The notes under the pieces are model-generated. The model saw nothing but the letters and a program-made list of their open reading frames with translations. It made no database searches and was not told where the DNA came from. Positions 43,449-51,863 of a DNA stretch of 64,000 bases are shown here, piece by piece. The stretch spans positions 267,921-331,920 of the forward strand of contig NZ_RJJW01000001.1 of the NCBI RefSeq assembly GCF_003781945.1, given 5' to 3'. A program made the position numbers and the translations under genes. Each line of letters starts with the position of its first letter. The stretch's first letter is position 1. Origin of the DNA: Halorubrum sp. CSM-61 (lineage in GTDB: Archaea > Halobacteriota > Halobacteria > Halobacteriales > Haloferacaceae).

Positions 43449-44549
43449 TCAGTCCGACTCGACCGGGTCGCCGTCGGAGACGGTCGCGTCGTTCCGTCCC
43501 CGATACCGGTCTCGGAGCGCGAGCGCGAGCGCGCCGAGCCCGAGGAGGAGGACCAGCAGGTCGACGATTCCGCCGACCCACGGGACCAGTCCGATCAGGG
43601 CGACGCCGACGACGCCGAGCAGGAGCGCGGCCCACCGGTTCGGCCTGCCGAGGCGGTCGAGCACCCACGATCCGAGGGCGTACCGCCCGTACACGGAGCC
43701 GACCCAGAGCGCGACGACGTAGGCCACGATTCCGACGAGCGCGAGCGGGATTCCGACGATCGTGACCGCCACGAGCGCGAGCGCGATAGGGGTGACGACC
43801 AGCGCGAGGAGGCCGACCCCGCCGCTGAGGAGGGACCTGTCGGCGACTCGGTCCGCGACACCGCGCGAGAACCGCGGGAACGCGAGTAGGAGAACCGCGC
43901 CCAACGCGAGGTTGACCGCGACGCCGTACGCGGGCCCGACCCACGAGGGCAGGAAGTCGCCGCCGCCGATCCCGGCTCCCCCCTCGCCGCCGAGGCTCGG
44001 ATCCTCGACGACGCCGCCGGCGACCGTCGCGTCCGGGCTCTCGGTGAACGACTCCGCGTCGTATCTGAACTCGCCGCCGACGTCGGCGTTGGGTCCGAGC
44101 GTGACCGAGTCGGCGGCCGCCCTGACGTCTCCGCCGACCGCGCCGTCGACGCTGACCGAGCCCGCGCCGACGTCCAGCGACCCGCCGATCCGACCGGTCT
44201 CCGTCAGTTCGAAGGAGCCGGCGCCGACCTCGACGTCGCCGTCGACCGTCCCGTCGACGACCACGGTCCCGGCCGCGGCCTGGACGTTCCCGCCGACGCG
44301 GCCAGACTCGGCGATCCGGATCGACCCGGCCGCGCCGGAGAGGTCCCCTTCGACGGTGCCGTACACGACGACGGTCGCGGCCGCGGTCTCGACGCTGTCG
44401 ACCGTCTCCCCCTCGTCGACGATCACGGAGCCGGACGGCCCCTGTACCGACTGGGCCGCCGCGATCCCCGTCGCGAGCGGTGAGAGGAGCGCCACGAGCG
44501 CGAGCGCGACGGCGACGCGACGGCGAGCGCCGCTGTCTGAGAGAGCCAT
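43449..44549 (-). CDS. Exported bactofilin-like repeat domain fused to membrane helices
   Basis: A 366-residue protein. A signal peptide (about 1-32, LVALLSPLATGIAAAQ) precedes a right-handed beta-helix of short V/D/G repeats (VVVYGTVEGDLSG, VVVDGTVDGDVEVG; about 35-180) like bactofilins. Then come at least four membrane helices (about 210-340) and a charged tail. The polymer-forming domain would face outside, the reverse of cytoplasmic bactofilins. The ATG at 44549 is used because the signal peptide starts there. Role unknown; a surface or membrane scaffold is possible. Confidence 0.8.
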   Translation of the reverse strand: MALSDSGARRRVAVALALVALLSPLATGIAAAQSVQGPSGSVIVDEGETVDSVETAAATVVVYGTVEGDLSGAAGSIRIAESGRVGGNVQAAAGTVVVDGTVDGDVEVGAGSFELTETGRIGGSLDVGAGSVSVDGAVGGDVRAAADSVTLGPNADVGGEFRYDAESFTESPDATVAGGVVEDPSLGGEGGAGIGGGDFLPSWVGPAYGVAVNLALGAVLLLAFPRFSRGVADRVADRSLLSGGVGLLALVVTPIALALVAVTIVGIPLALVGIVAYVVALWVGSVYGRYALGSWVLDRLGRPNRWAALLLGVVGVALIGLVPWVGGIVDLLVLLLGLGALALALRDRYRGRNDATVSDGDPVESD

Positions 44550-44580
44550 ACCCGGGGAATCTACGCCGGAGCACATATGT

Positions 44581-45999
44581 CTATTCGTCAACTTTTGTGA
44601 ACGGATCGCGGTCGTCGAGCGGTTCGTCTCGCGAGAAGGCTCGCACGCGCACCGGACCGTCCGGCCGGGTGTTCGCGCTCGCCCGGAGCGACAGGTCGGT
44701 CGTCACCGGCTCCAGTCGAACCCGACGGAGGAGCGTCGCGACCGCGAGCCGGAGCTCCTGACGCGCGAATCGCATTCCGATGCAGTGGCGCGGCCCGCCG
44801 CCGAACGGGAAATACGCGTACTCGGGACGCTCGCCGATCGCCGGACCGGGGCGGTCGTCGCCGTGCGCGATGCCGCCCTCGACATCGCGCAGCCAGCGCT
44901 CGGGGCGGTACGTCTCGGGGTCGTCCCACCACCGCCCGTCGCGGTGGACCGCCCACGGGGAGAGCGTGAGCACGACGCCGGCCGGAACGCGATACCCGTC
45001 GAGCGAGACCGGTTCGGTCGGTTCTCTGAAGAAGGAGTGGACCGGCGGGTACGAACGGAGCGCCTCGTCGACCGCCGCGGTCAACAGGGGGCACTCACGG
45101 AGGTCGGCGGGCGTCGGGTCGCCGTCGAGCGCCGCCGCCTCCGCGTGAACTCGCGCCTGAAAATCGGGTGTGTCGGCGAGGCAGTAGAGCGCGTACGTCA
45201 GCCCGAGGGCGCTCGTCTCGTGGCCGGCGAAGAGGAACGTCACCGCGTTATCGACCAGCTCGTCGTCGTCGAGCGCCCCCAGCTCCGCGGCCGCGACGAG
45301 CGTGCCGAGGAGGTCGTCCGCCGCGGCGGGATCGGTCGGCGGGTCGACGGCGCGCCGGTCGGCGACGACACCCCGGATCGCCTCGCGGAGGGCGTCGAGG
45401 CGCCGGCGGTATCGGCGGTTCGTCGGGGTCGGGAGCCACTCGGGCAGGAACGAGGTCGGCCGACGCATGTCGAATCGCTCGGTGATGGCCTCGGCTGCCT
45501 CGCGGACGGTCTCGCGCTCGCGCTCGATATCGGTTCCGAGCAGGCTCTCCGCGAGGACGACGAACGCGTACTCCGTCGACGCCGCGTGCGCGTCGACGAC
45601 CGCGCCGTCCTCCCACGATTCAGCCGTCGCACGGGCGCGTTCGACCATCGAGTCGCCGTAGGCGGCGACGCGCTCGCGGAAGAAGGCCGACCGGATCGCC
45701 GCGCGCTGCTCGCGCCACGCCTCCCCCTCGGCGAGGAACAGCCCGTCGCCGAGGAGGCCCCCGAGCTGCTCGCGGGGCATTTCGCCTTTCACGAACCGAT
45801 CGTGGTCCGCGACGAGGACCCGTCTGATCGCCTCGGGATCGCTCACGAGGTAGCTCTCCGTGCCGAACACGTCGTACCGGACGACCCCGCCGTGTCCGGA
45901 TCGACGCTCGTAGAACCCGAGCGCGTCGCTCGCGAGCTCGCGGACGTTGCCGAGCACCGGGAGCCCGCCGGGATCCGGCGGGCGCGTCGTCCCATCCAT
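44581..45999 (-). CDS. Cytochrome P450
   Basis: A 472-residue monooxygenase. Oxygen-binding AGHETSALGL (I helix), ExxR in DEALRSYPP, and the heme loop FPFGGGPRHCIGMRFA with ligand Cys406. No membrane anchor. Haloarchaeal P450s of this kind may act on carotenoids or fatty acids; the substrate cannot be read here. It is divergent from a Bat-like regulator, 106 bp apart, with a perfect inverted repeat between the two starts, so that regulator may control it. Confidence 0.92.
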   Translation of the reverse strand: MDGTTRPPDPGGLPVLGNVRELASDALGFYERRSGHGGVVRYDVFGTESYLVSDPEAIRRVLVADHDRFVKGEMPREQLGGLLGDGLFLAEGEAWREQRAAIRSAFFRERVAAYGDSMVERARATAESWEDGAVVDAHAASTEYAFVVLAESLLGTDIERERETVREAAEAITERFDMRRPTSFLPEWLPTPTNRRYRRRLDALREAIRGVVADRRAVDPPTDPAAADDLLGTLVAAAELGALDDDELVDNAVTFLFAGHETSALGLTYALYCLADTPDFQARVHAEAAALDGDPTPADLRECPLLTAAVDEALRSYPPVHSFFREPTEPVSLDGYRVPAGVVLTLSPWAVHRDGRWWDDPETYRPERWLRDVEGGIAHGDDRPGPAIGERPEYAYFPFGGGPRHCIGMRFARQELRLAVATLLRRVRLEPVTTDLSLRASANTRPDGPVRVRAFSRDEPLDDRDPFTKVDE

Positions 46000-46032
46000 A
46001 CGAACGGATCGCGGTGGGAGACCGCTGAGTCT

Positions 46033-46053
46033 TTACACGCATCCATCCGTGTA
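46033..46053. promoter_or_regulatory. Inverted repeat TACACG-N8-CGTGTA between the divergent P450 and Bat-like genes
   Basis: Perfect 6-bp arms at 46034-46039 and 46048-46053, touching the TATA (cttataag) of the Bat-like gene. The site lies in the activator position for that gene and near -35 for the P450 promoter. A dimeric regulator, perhaps the Bat-like protein itself, is a candidate. Confidence 0.45.
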
Positions 46054-46105
46054 CTTATAAGCAAACGCTGGTGGGTTCAAGTGACGGTCGGCCGTATCGA
46101 CGAGT

Positions 46106-46756
46106 ATGCGATACGTTCGCGCGGAGTTCGCGTTTCCCCCGTCGGTCCGACATCCGATGCACGGCTTCCTCGACGAGGGCGACGGCTGGCGCACCGAGCT
46201 GTTGACGTGGCGGCGACTCCCCGACGAAACGCTCGTCACGCTGTTCCGCGTCGTCGCCCCCCGAGAGCGATACCTCGAGCGACTGCGGACCGTCGATTCG
46301 ATCGATCGGTTCGAGACTGCCCCCGGCGACGACGCCTTCTATCTGAAGGCGTACGAGCGGCTCGGCGGGCCGCTGGAGGCGTTTCTCGGAGCGTTCGTCG
46401 ACACGGAGTTCCTCTCTGTACCCCCGGTCGTGTACCGATCGGGCGGTCGGTTGTCGTTCGGGCTGATCGGCCCGCCGAACCAGTTACGGGGTGTCCTCTC
46501 CGCGGTTCCGGACCCCATCGATGTCACGATCGAGCGTATCGGATCGTACGGCGGCGGCCAGCGGTTGGCCGGCGTCGGCCTCACGGAGCGCCAGCGAGAG
46601 GCGCTCCGCGCCGCGCACCGCGCCGGGTACTACGACGTGCCCCGGTCCGGTTCGGTCGCCGACGTCGCCGAGGCGATCGGGTGTTCGCCGTCGACGGCCG
46701 GCGCCCACCTCCGGAAGGGAGAGGCGGCGCTGGTCGGCGCCTCCCTCGACGGGTGA
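46106..46756 (+). CDS. Bat-like (bacterioopsin-activator-type) HTH-10 transcription factor
   Basis: A 216-residue regulator. The N-terminal part (about 1-150) is a sensor-like domain; the C-terminal part has the HTH-10 motif (GLTERQREALRAAHRAGYYD, then VADVAEAIGCSPSTAGAHL), as in the bacterioopsin activator group. Its ligand is unknown. The TATA (cttataag, 46054-46061) is about 50 bp before the ATG, so a short leader is likely. Divergent from the P450, which is the obvious candidate target. Confidence 0.85.
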   Translation: MRYVRAEFAFPPSVRHPMHGFLDEGDGWRTELLTWRRLPDETLVTLFRVVAPRERYLERLRTVDSIDRFETAPGDDAFYLKAYERLGGPLEAFLGAFVDTEFLSVPPVVYRSGGRLSFGLIGPPNQLRGVLSAVPDPIDVTIERIGSYGGGQRLAGVGLTERQREALRAAHRAGYYDVPRSGSVADVAEAIGCSPSTAGAHLRKGEAALVGASLDG

Positions 46757-46816
46757 GCCGAGCGTGTCGGCGGTACAACTATACAGGTTCGCTCCCACGT
46801 TTCGCTGGAGTCTACT

Positions 46817-47233
46817 ATGGAGATCTCAGAGAAGCTCCTTTGTCTGTTCAGCGCCGACGTTCGCGAGGAAAACGGCGAGTACGTCGTGGAGGTCCCGCGA
46901 CGCGAGATCGAGACCGGCTCGCTGGAGCCGGGCGAGACGTACCGCGTCGCGCTCATCGATCGGTCCGAGTCGGAGGCGACCGAGGCGGCCGACGAGGGCG
47001 TCGACGCCTCGGCGTCCCGCGCCGACGACGGCCCGCAGCCCCCCGTCGAGCCCGGCGAGATGCGCTACGTCGAGATCGAGGACCTCGGGAAGCAGGGCGA
47101 CGGGATCGCCCGCGTCGAGCGCGGGTACGTGATCATCGTCCCGGACACGGAGGTCGGCGAGCGCGTGAAAATCGAGGTAACGGAGGTCAAATCGAACTTC
47201 GCGGTCGGCGAAGTCGTCGAGGAGTCGGCGTAG
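46817..47233 (+). CDS. TRAM-domain RNA-binding protein
   Basis: A 138-residue protein whose C-terminal 60 residues (VEIEDLGKQGDGIARVERGY, then RVKIEVTEVKSNFAVGEVV) form a TRAM beta-barrel, which binds RNA; single-TRAM proteins act as archaeal cold-shock RNA chaperones. The N-terminal half has an acidic insert. It stands alone between the Bat-like gene and a convergent methyltransferase. Confidence 0.88.
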   Translation: MEISEKLLCLFSADVREENGEYVVEVPRREIETGSLEPGETYRVALIDRSESEATEAADEGVDASASRADDGPQPPVEPGEMRYVEIEDLGKQGDGIARVERGYVIIVPDTEVGERVKIEVTEVKSNFAVGEVVEESA

Positions 47234-47234
47234 C

Positions 47235-47990
47235 TCACTCGGCGTCCGCGTCGGCGGCGTCATCGCTGTCGGTAGAGTCCCCGGAGACCCGAGCGTCCCA
47301 GTAGGAGACGGACGCCACGTAGTCGCCCGGGATCGTGTCGCCGACGAGCTCGTCGATCGCCCGGAACGGCTTCGCGACGGGGCCGGGAAGCTCGCGGTAG
47401 AAGCCGTACGGCAGCACGAAGTCGTGTTCCTCGCTCGCGAGCGTCAGGTCCGCCGCGCGGAGCATGTCGACGACCTGCCGCTCGGAGTAGAGCCGAGAGC
47501 CCATCGGGAGCAGCCACGTGTACAGCGTCCGCAGGCTGCGGCTGTTGAACGTGTCGAAGAACACCTGATCGGCGCTGACGCGGCGCAGCTCGCGGGCGAA
47601 CGGTACCGGGTCGTCCATCAGGTGGAAGAATCGCATCGCGACCACCGAGTCGAAGTGGTCGTCCGGGAACGGGAGCCGGGAGGCGTCGCCGCGGACGAAC
47701 TCCACCGTGTCGGAGAGCCCCGACTCGGCCGCGTTCTGGCGGCCCTGTTCGAGCATCTCGCGGGAGATGTCGAGCCCGACGATGTCGGCGCCCCGGTCCG
47801 CGAGCATGGTCGTGAACCGGCCGGTGCCGCAGGCGACCTCCAGCACGCGGTGTCCCTCCTCGATCGGTCCGAGCGCCGAGAGCACCGCCTCCTTCTCGCG
47901 CCGGTCGATGAGCTCCCCGCCGCCGGAAAACCGTACGTCCTCGTACTCCTCCGCGACCTCGTCGGCCTGGTACCAGTCCTGTCCCTTCAC
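47235..47990 (-). CDS. Class I SAM-dependent methyltransferase
   Basis: A 251-residue enzyme with the SAM-binding motif I VLEVACGTGRFTTMLA (about 48-63), motif II IVGLDISREML and RGDASRLPFPDDHFD. The substrate is unknown; the family includes quinone, lipid and small-molecule methylases. The GTG at 47990 is 27 bp after 'cggttttgtc', a leaderless geometry. The stop is 1 bp from the convergent TRAM gene stop. Confidence 0.86.
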   Translation of the reverse strand: MKGQDWYQADEVAEEYEDVRFSGGGELIDRREKEAVLSALGPIEEGHRVLEVACGTGRFTTMLADRGADIVGLDISREMLEQGRQNAAESGLSDTVEFVRGDASRLPFPDDHFDSVVAMRFFHLMDDPVPFARELRRVSADQVFFDTFNSRSLRTLYTWLLPMGSRLYSERQVVDMLRAADLTLASEEHDFVLPYGFYRELPGPVAKPFRAIDELVGDTIPGDYVASVSYWDARVSGDSTDSDDAADADAE

Positions 47991-48121
47991 GTTGTGCGTA
48001 CTGCACACCCGACCGACAAAACCGTACTGGATGCGGTCGGCGCCTACTCGGCGTCGACGGCGTCGACGACCGAGGGAGGGACGGCCGGTCGAGCGGGAGG
48101 TCAGTCGACGAGCCGATCCGG

Positions 48122-48514
48122 TCAGCCGCTCGTCGCCACGTTCTCGGCCGGGATCTTCACGATGACTCGCGGCCCGGACTCCTCGCCGTGGTGCGGGTAC
48201 TCGTCGACGTCGAAGTACCGCCGCGCGAGCTCGTCGATGTGCTCGGCCGCGCCCTCCTCGGTGAGCTCCGCCTCGCCGCGTACCGAGACGTACCGGTAGG
48301 GGTCGGTCGGGTCGAGCACGCTCACGCCCACCTCGGGGTTTCGGCGGACGTTCCGCTCCTTCTGCCGGCCGCGAGCCGTGTTGACGAGGACGTACTCGCG
48401 GTCCTCGTGGTCCACCCACACCGGCGTGACGTGCGGCGTCCCGTCCGGCATCACCGTCGCGAAGTGGGCGTACGATTCCGATTCGAAGATGTCGACGTGC
48501 GACTCGGGAATCAT
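48122..48514 (-). CDS. PPOX-class flavin/F420-dependent oxidoreductase
   Basis: A 130-residue split-barrel protein of the pyridoxamine-phosphate-oxidase superfamily (HFATVMPDGTPHVTPVWVDH, RNPEVGVSVLDPTDPYRYVSVRG). In haloarchaea these usually bind F420 or FMN and reduce or sense small molecules. Reaction unknown. Single gene by spacing. Confidence 0.85.
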   Translation of the reverse strand: MIPESHVDIFESESYAHFATVMPDGTPHVTPVWVDHEDREYVLVNTARGRQKERNVRRNPEVGVSVLDPTDPYRYVSVRGEAELTEEGAAEHIDELARRYFDVDEYPHHGEESGPRVIVKIPAENVATSG

Positions 48515-48666
48515 CGACCGTTCGTACGCGCCACCGCGCCAAAACGTCCATGATCGATCGGGATTGACGGTCGGCCGAACTGTGATATTAACACATTATA
48601 TTATTCCAATCGAATTGCCCTATATGTAGCCAACCTTTACCAATAGGCGTAGATTGGACATGAGAC

Positions 48667-48939
48667 ATGAGTACCAGTCCCGCGGAGACCGCTGACCAGG
48701 ACCGTCTGTCGGAAGCCGAGTACCGCGATCGCTTGCGCGAGCTCCCCCCGAGCGCCAAGCTCGTCGCGAAGGTACTGGAGGGCGACGCTCCCCTCTCGCA
48801 GGGCGGCCTCGCCGACGAGTCGCTGCTCCCCGACCGGACCGTCCGCTACGCGCTCAACCGCTTGGAAGAGGAGGGTCTCGTCGACTCCCGCTACAGCTTC
48901 AAGGACGCGCGCAAGCAGGTGTACTACCTGACGGTCTGA
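48667..48939 (+). CDS. Small winged-helix (MarR-like) regulator
   Basis: A 90-residue DNA-binding protein. Residues 25-88 (LPPSAKLVAKVLEGDAPLSQ, then DRTVRYALNRLEEEGLV) form one winged helix with no ligand domain. The AT-rich region 48590-48660, including 'acctttacc', supplies the promoter. Targets unknown. Confidence 0.85.
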   Translation: MSTSPAETADQDRLSEAEYRDRLRELPPSAKLVAKVLEGDAPLSQGGLADESLLPDRTVRYALNRLEEEGLVDSRYSFKDARKQVYYLTV

Positions 48940-49039
48940 TCGGTCACCCCGTCCGGACCTTCGCCGACCGGTCGCGACGCGGCCGCGCCGCCGACCCGCA
49001 CAGAGCCCTTTTTAATCCTCGGCCTCGATACCCGACCGT

Positions 49040-50128
49040 ATGGACCTCTCGGTCGTCGTTCCCACGCTCAACGGGCGGGATCGGTTGGCCGCCTGCCTCG
49101 ACGCGCTGGCGGCCCACGCCCCCGAGGCGGAGGTGATCGTCGCCAACGGCCCCTCCGCCGACGGCACCACCGGGATGGTGCGGGACCGCGAGGACGTGGA
49201 CGTGCTGGTGGAGATATCCGACCGCACGGTCAACGTCGCCCGCAACGCCGGCATCGAGGTCGCCACCGGGGACGCGGTCGCGCTCGTCGACTACGACAAC
49301 CGGATCGGGGAGGGATGGCTCGACGCCGTCCGCGACGGGCTCGCCGACGCGGACGTCGTGACGGGACCGGTGATCCCGATCGACCCGGAAGGGGGAGCGG
49401 AGCGCGGCGGCGGGGCGGATTCCGATAGCGACGGCGAGCGCGACGACGACGAGGCCCGCGACGGAGAAGCCTCCGACGGAGAGGCCTCCGACGGAGAGGC
49501 CCGCGACGGGCCGGAGCGCCGGTCCATCGCTGGCACCGAGGTGACCTACTTCGAGGGGGGCAACGTCGCCTTCCGGCGGGACGCGCTCCGCGATCTGGAC
49601 GGCTTCGACGAGTACCTCAACACCGGCGGCGCGCGCGACGCGGCCCACCGGCTGGCGCAGATGGGGCGGACCGTGGCGTGGCGCGAGGCCATGGCGGTCG
49701 CCGAGGAGCTCCCGAGCCCGACGGCGGCCGACGGCGGGCGCAGCGCCCGCGAGTGGGGGTGGAAGTACCGGGCGCTCGCGTACCGCCTCCTGAAGAACTA
49801 CGGCGTCCGTCCGTCAGTGATCGCGCGGGCCGGGACGCACGCGGTGACCGACGCCGTCGGGGCCGCCGGCGACGTGCTCCGCGGCGAGTCGACGCCGTCG
49901 CGGTGGGCCGCCACCGGCCGCGACGTGATCTTCGGACTCGCCGGCGGGAGCTCCGACGGCCTCGTCGCGCGGAGCCGGGATCGGAGCCCCGCCCGGAACC
50001 CGAACGGCATCTCGACGCGCGCCGACCGCGCCGTCGCGAAGTACGACCGGCGAGCGTCGGCGGCGGACGCGGAAGGGGACGGGGAGGAGGCGGGCGGAGA
50101 GGGAGACGGGAGGAAGGCGGAGGAGTGA
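49040..50128 (+). CDS. Glycosyltransferase family 2 with an acidic repeat insert
   Basis: A 362-residue GT-A enzyme: MDLSVVVPTLNGRDRLAACL, VIVANGPSADGTTGM, then DYDNRIG in place of the usual DDD metal site. The middle carries an acidic insert (about residues 118-158) built partly from four 15-bp DNA repeats (49451-49510) giving EARDG/EASDG units. No membrane helices seen. It probably adds sugars to lipid or surface glycans; acceptor unknown. Confidence 0.85.
   Translation: MDLSVVVPTLNGRDRLAACLDALAAHAPEAEVIVANGPSADGTTGMVRDREDVDVLVEISDRTVNVARNAGIEVATGDAVALVDYDNRIGEGWLDAVRDGLADADVVTGPVIPIDPEGGAERGGGADSDSDGERDDDEARDGEASDGEASDGEARDGPERRSIAGTEVTYFEGGNVAFRRDALRDLDGFDEYLNTGGARDAAHRLAQMGRTVAWREAMAVAEELPSPTAADGGRSAREWGWKYRALAYRLLKNYGVRPSVIARAGTHAVTDAVGAAGDVLRGESTPSRWAATGRDVIFGLAGGSSDGLVARSRDRSPARNPNGISTRADRAVAKYDRRASAADAEGDGEEAGGEGDGRKAEE
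49451..49510 (+). repeat. Four tandem 15-bp repeats inside the glycosyltransferase gene
   Basis: Units at 49451, 49466, 49481 and 49496 each read roughly GARGCCYSCGACGGA, encoding E-A-[RS]-D-G. The period keeps the reading frame, so copy number may vary without loss of function. Confidence 0.8.
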
Positions 50129-50204
50129 CCCCCAATCGGTGGTGCGGACCGGCCGACCGTCCCCGCGCCTTTTAACCTCGGCCGCCGCCAACGACCGGTA
50201 ACGA

Positions 50205-51023
50205 ATGGGACTCACGAAGCGGATCATCCCCTGTATCGACGTCGACCTCGACGACGACGGGGACGCGGCGGTGTACACGGGCGTCAACTTCGAGAACCTG
50301 GAGTACACCGGCGACCCGGTCGAGCTGGCGAAGAAGTACAACGCCGCGGGCGCCGACGAGTTCGTCTTCCTCGACATCACCGCGAGCGCCGAGGGGCGCG
50401 AGACGATGCTCGACGTGGTGAACGCGGTCGCCGACGAGTGTTTCATCCCCCTCACGGTCGGCGGCGGCATCCGCACCACGGCCGACATCAAGGAGACGCT
50501 CCGGGCGGGCGCGGACAAGGTGTCGATCACGACCGGCGCCCTCGAACGCCCCGAACTCATCGAGGAGGGCGCCGCGGCGTTCGGCAGCCAGTGCATCGTC
50601 ATCTCCGTCGACGCCCGCCGCCGGTACGACGATGAGGGCGAGCACTTCTACGAGGACGAGGACGGCGAGCGGGTGTGGTTCGAGTGCACCAAGAAGGGCG
50701 GCCGCGAGGGCACCGGCATCGACGCCGTCTCGTGGGCGATCGAGGCGGAGGAGCGCGGCGCGGGCGAGCTGTTCGTCAACTCCATCGACAAGGACGGGAC
50801 GAAGGACGGCTACGACGTCCCGCTGATGAAGGCGGTCGGCGAGGCCGTCTCGACCCCGCTCATCGCCTCCTCCGGCTGCGGCGGTCCCGAGGACATGCAC
50901 GAGGTGTTCACCGAGGCGAACGCCGACGCGGGGCTCGCGGCCTCCATCTTCCACTTCGGCGACTACTCGATCGAGGAGACGAAGCGGTACCTCGACGAGC
51001 GCGGCGTGCCCGTCCGGCTGTAG
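50205..51023 (+). CDS. hisF: Imidazole glycerol phosphate synthase subunit HisF
   Basis: Cyclase subunit of histidine synthesis, forming imidazole-glycerol phosphate and AICAR with HisH. The 272-residue barrel has Asp11 in [30 protein letters not shown] and [18 protein letters not shown] (ccttttaacc, about 50166) lies about 30 bp before the ATG. HisH is not in the window. Confidence 0.94.
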   Translation: MGLTKRIIPCIDVDLDDDGDAAVYTGVNFENLEYTGDPVELAKKYNAAGADEFVFLDITASAEGRETMLDVVNAVADECFIPLTVGGGIRTTADIKETLRAGADKVSITTGALERPELIEEGAAAFGSQCIVISVDARRRYDDEGEHFYEDEDGERVWFECTKKGGREGTGIDAVSWAIEAEERGAGELFVNSIDKDGTKDGYDVPLMKAVGEAVSTPLIASSGCGGPEDMHEVFTEANADAGLAASIFHFGDYSIEETKRYLDERGVPVRL

Positions 51024-51149
51024 GGGGAGCTCGGATCCGGCAAGTGGTTTACTCGGGTTTTGGTTAATTCGCATCAGCTATGACGGTTGTTTCGTCGATG
51101 GCGATCGAAAACCAATACTTATTATCCGATCGGGAGCGAATCGGCACGT

Positions 51150-51332
51150 ATGTCCACGTCATCGACGCGCATCCGTGCCGAGCAGTCGGAGCTCGTCTGT
51201 AAGGGGACCGACGGCGACGCCGACGACGAGGAGGTGACGTTCTTCGAGGCGGACCGCGATCCCGACGAGCGGACGACCCGGTGGATCACGGTCCGCGCGT
51301 CGGACTGCGTGCCGGCCGACGAGTGGCGATAA
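51150..51332 (+). CDS. Small DUF7511-like protein
   Basis: A 60-residue protein ending TTRWITVRASDCVPADEWR, like the small haloarchaeal DUF7511 proteins I recall that end in a TTWIT...W/MR motif. Function unknown. ATG at 51150 lies about 26 bp after 'acttattatc'. RNA element copy 3 follows on the other strand. Confidence 0.7.
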   Translation: MSTSSTRIRAEQSELVCKGTDGDADDEEVTFFEADRDPDERTTRWITVRASDCVPADEWR

Positions 51333-51404
51333 GACTGACGTATTGATTTTTGTGCGTTCTCTGTGGAATACCGTGTACGGCGAGCGTTCAGCGCGTACTT
51401 ATAA

Positions 51405-51822
51405 GTGAACTCCGGTGACTCTGCGGTGAAGACCTCCAAAGCCCCAGCCGCTCGGCTGTACGTGATCGACGATTCCGCGGAGAACACCTCCAAAGCCCCA
51501 GCCGCTCGGCTGTACGTGATCGACGATTCCGCGGAGAACACCTCCAAAGCCCCAGCCGCGAGGACTCGAAGGGCTCGCTGCGGTCCTCGGTCGCTCGCAG
51601 CGCTCGCTCCCTGTGGTCCTTGCATCGCCCGTCTTCGTCCTCGCGACTGCCCCTTTGAGTCCCACCCGACCGCACAGCACCGCAGCCTCACGCCTCCCCA
51701 GCCTCGCGGTTCGCGCTCTGCGAGCGCTCACCGCGTCCCTCGCGCGTGCTCCTCGCGGCCGCCTTCGGCGGCCACTCGGAGGCACGCGCCGCCGCTGCCG
51801 GTTTATAAGTGATTGTCGCTGG
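51405..51822 (-). ncRNA. Structured RNA element, copy 3 (three tail boxes, inverted)
   Basis: Same family as the copies at 9490 and 24109, read on the minus strand. It starts from a TATA (51802-51809; complement cacttataaacc) and folds into stem 1 (cgcgtgcctcc with ggagcacgcg), stem 2 (51705-51710 with 51730-51735) and stem 3 (51553-51565 with 51637-51649), the last with one G-U pair. Three tail boxes follow at 51537-51560, 51483-51506 and 51429-51452, spaced exactly 54 bp; two units are identical. The open frame across them repeats an 18-residue unit and is most likely spurious. Confidence 0.6.
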
Positions 51823-51863
51823 TTCTCAATCGCTCAACTATCGAATCGCCGTCGCCCTCGCCG

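Noticed and set aside
51429-51560. CRISPR-like array: 24-nt conserved boxes separated by about 30 nt on the minus strand
   Set aside because: Only three units; two intervening sequences are identical and the others are related to each other, unlike CRISPR spacers. No cas genes adjoin. Better seen as tandem tail duplication of the RNA element.
51122-51691. 189-codon open frame on the minus strand across the element, with an 18-residue internal repeat
   Set aside because: It runs through the paired stems and tail boxes, whose conservation follows RNA pairing and not codons; the matching frames in copies 1 and 2 are broken or differ. The 54-bp period happens to preserve the frame.
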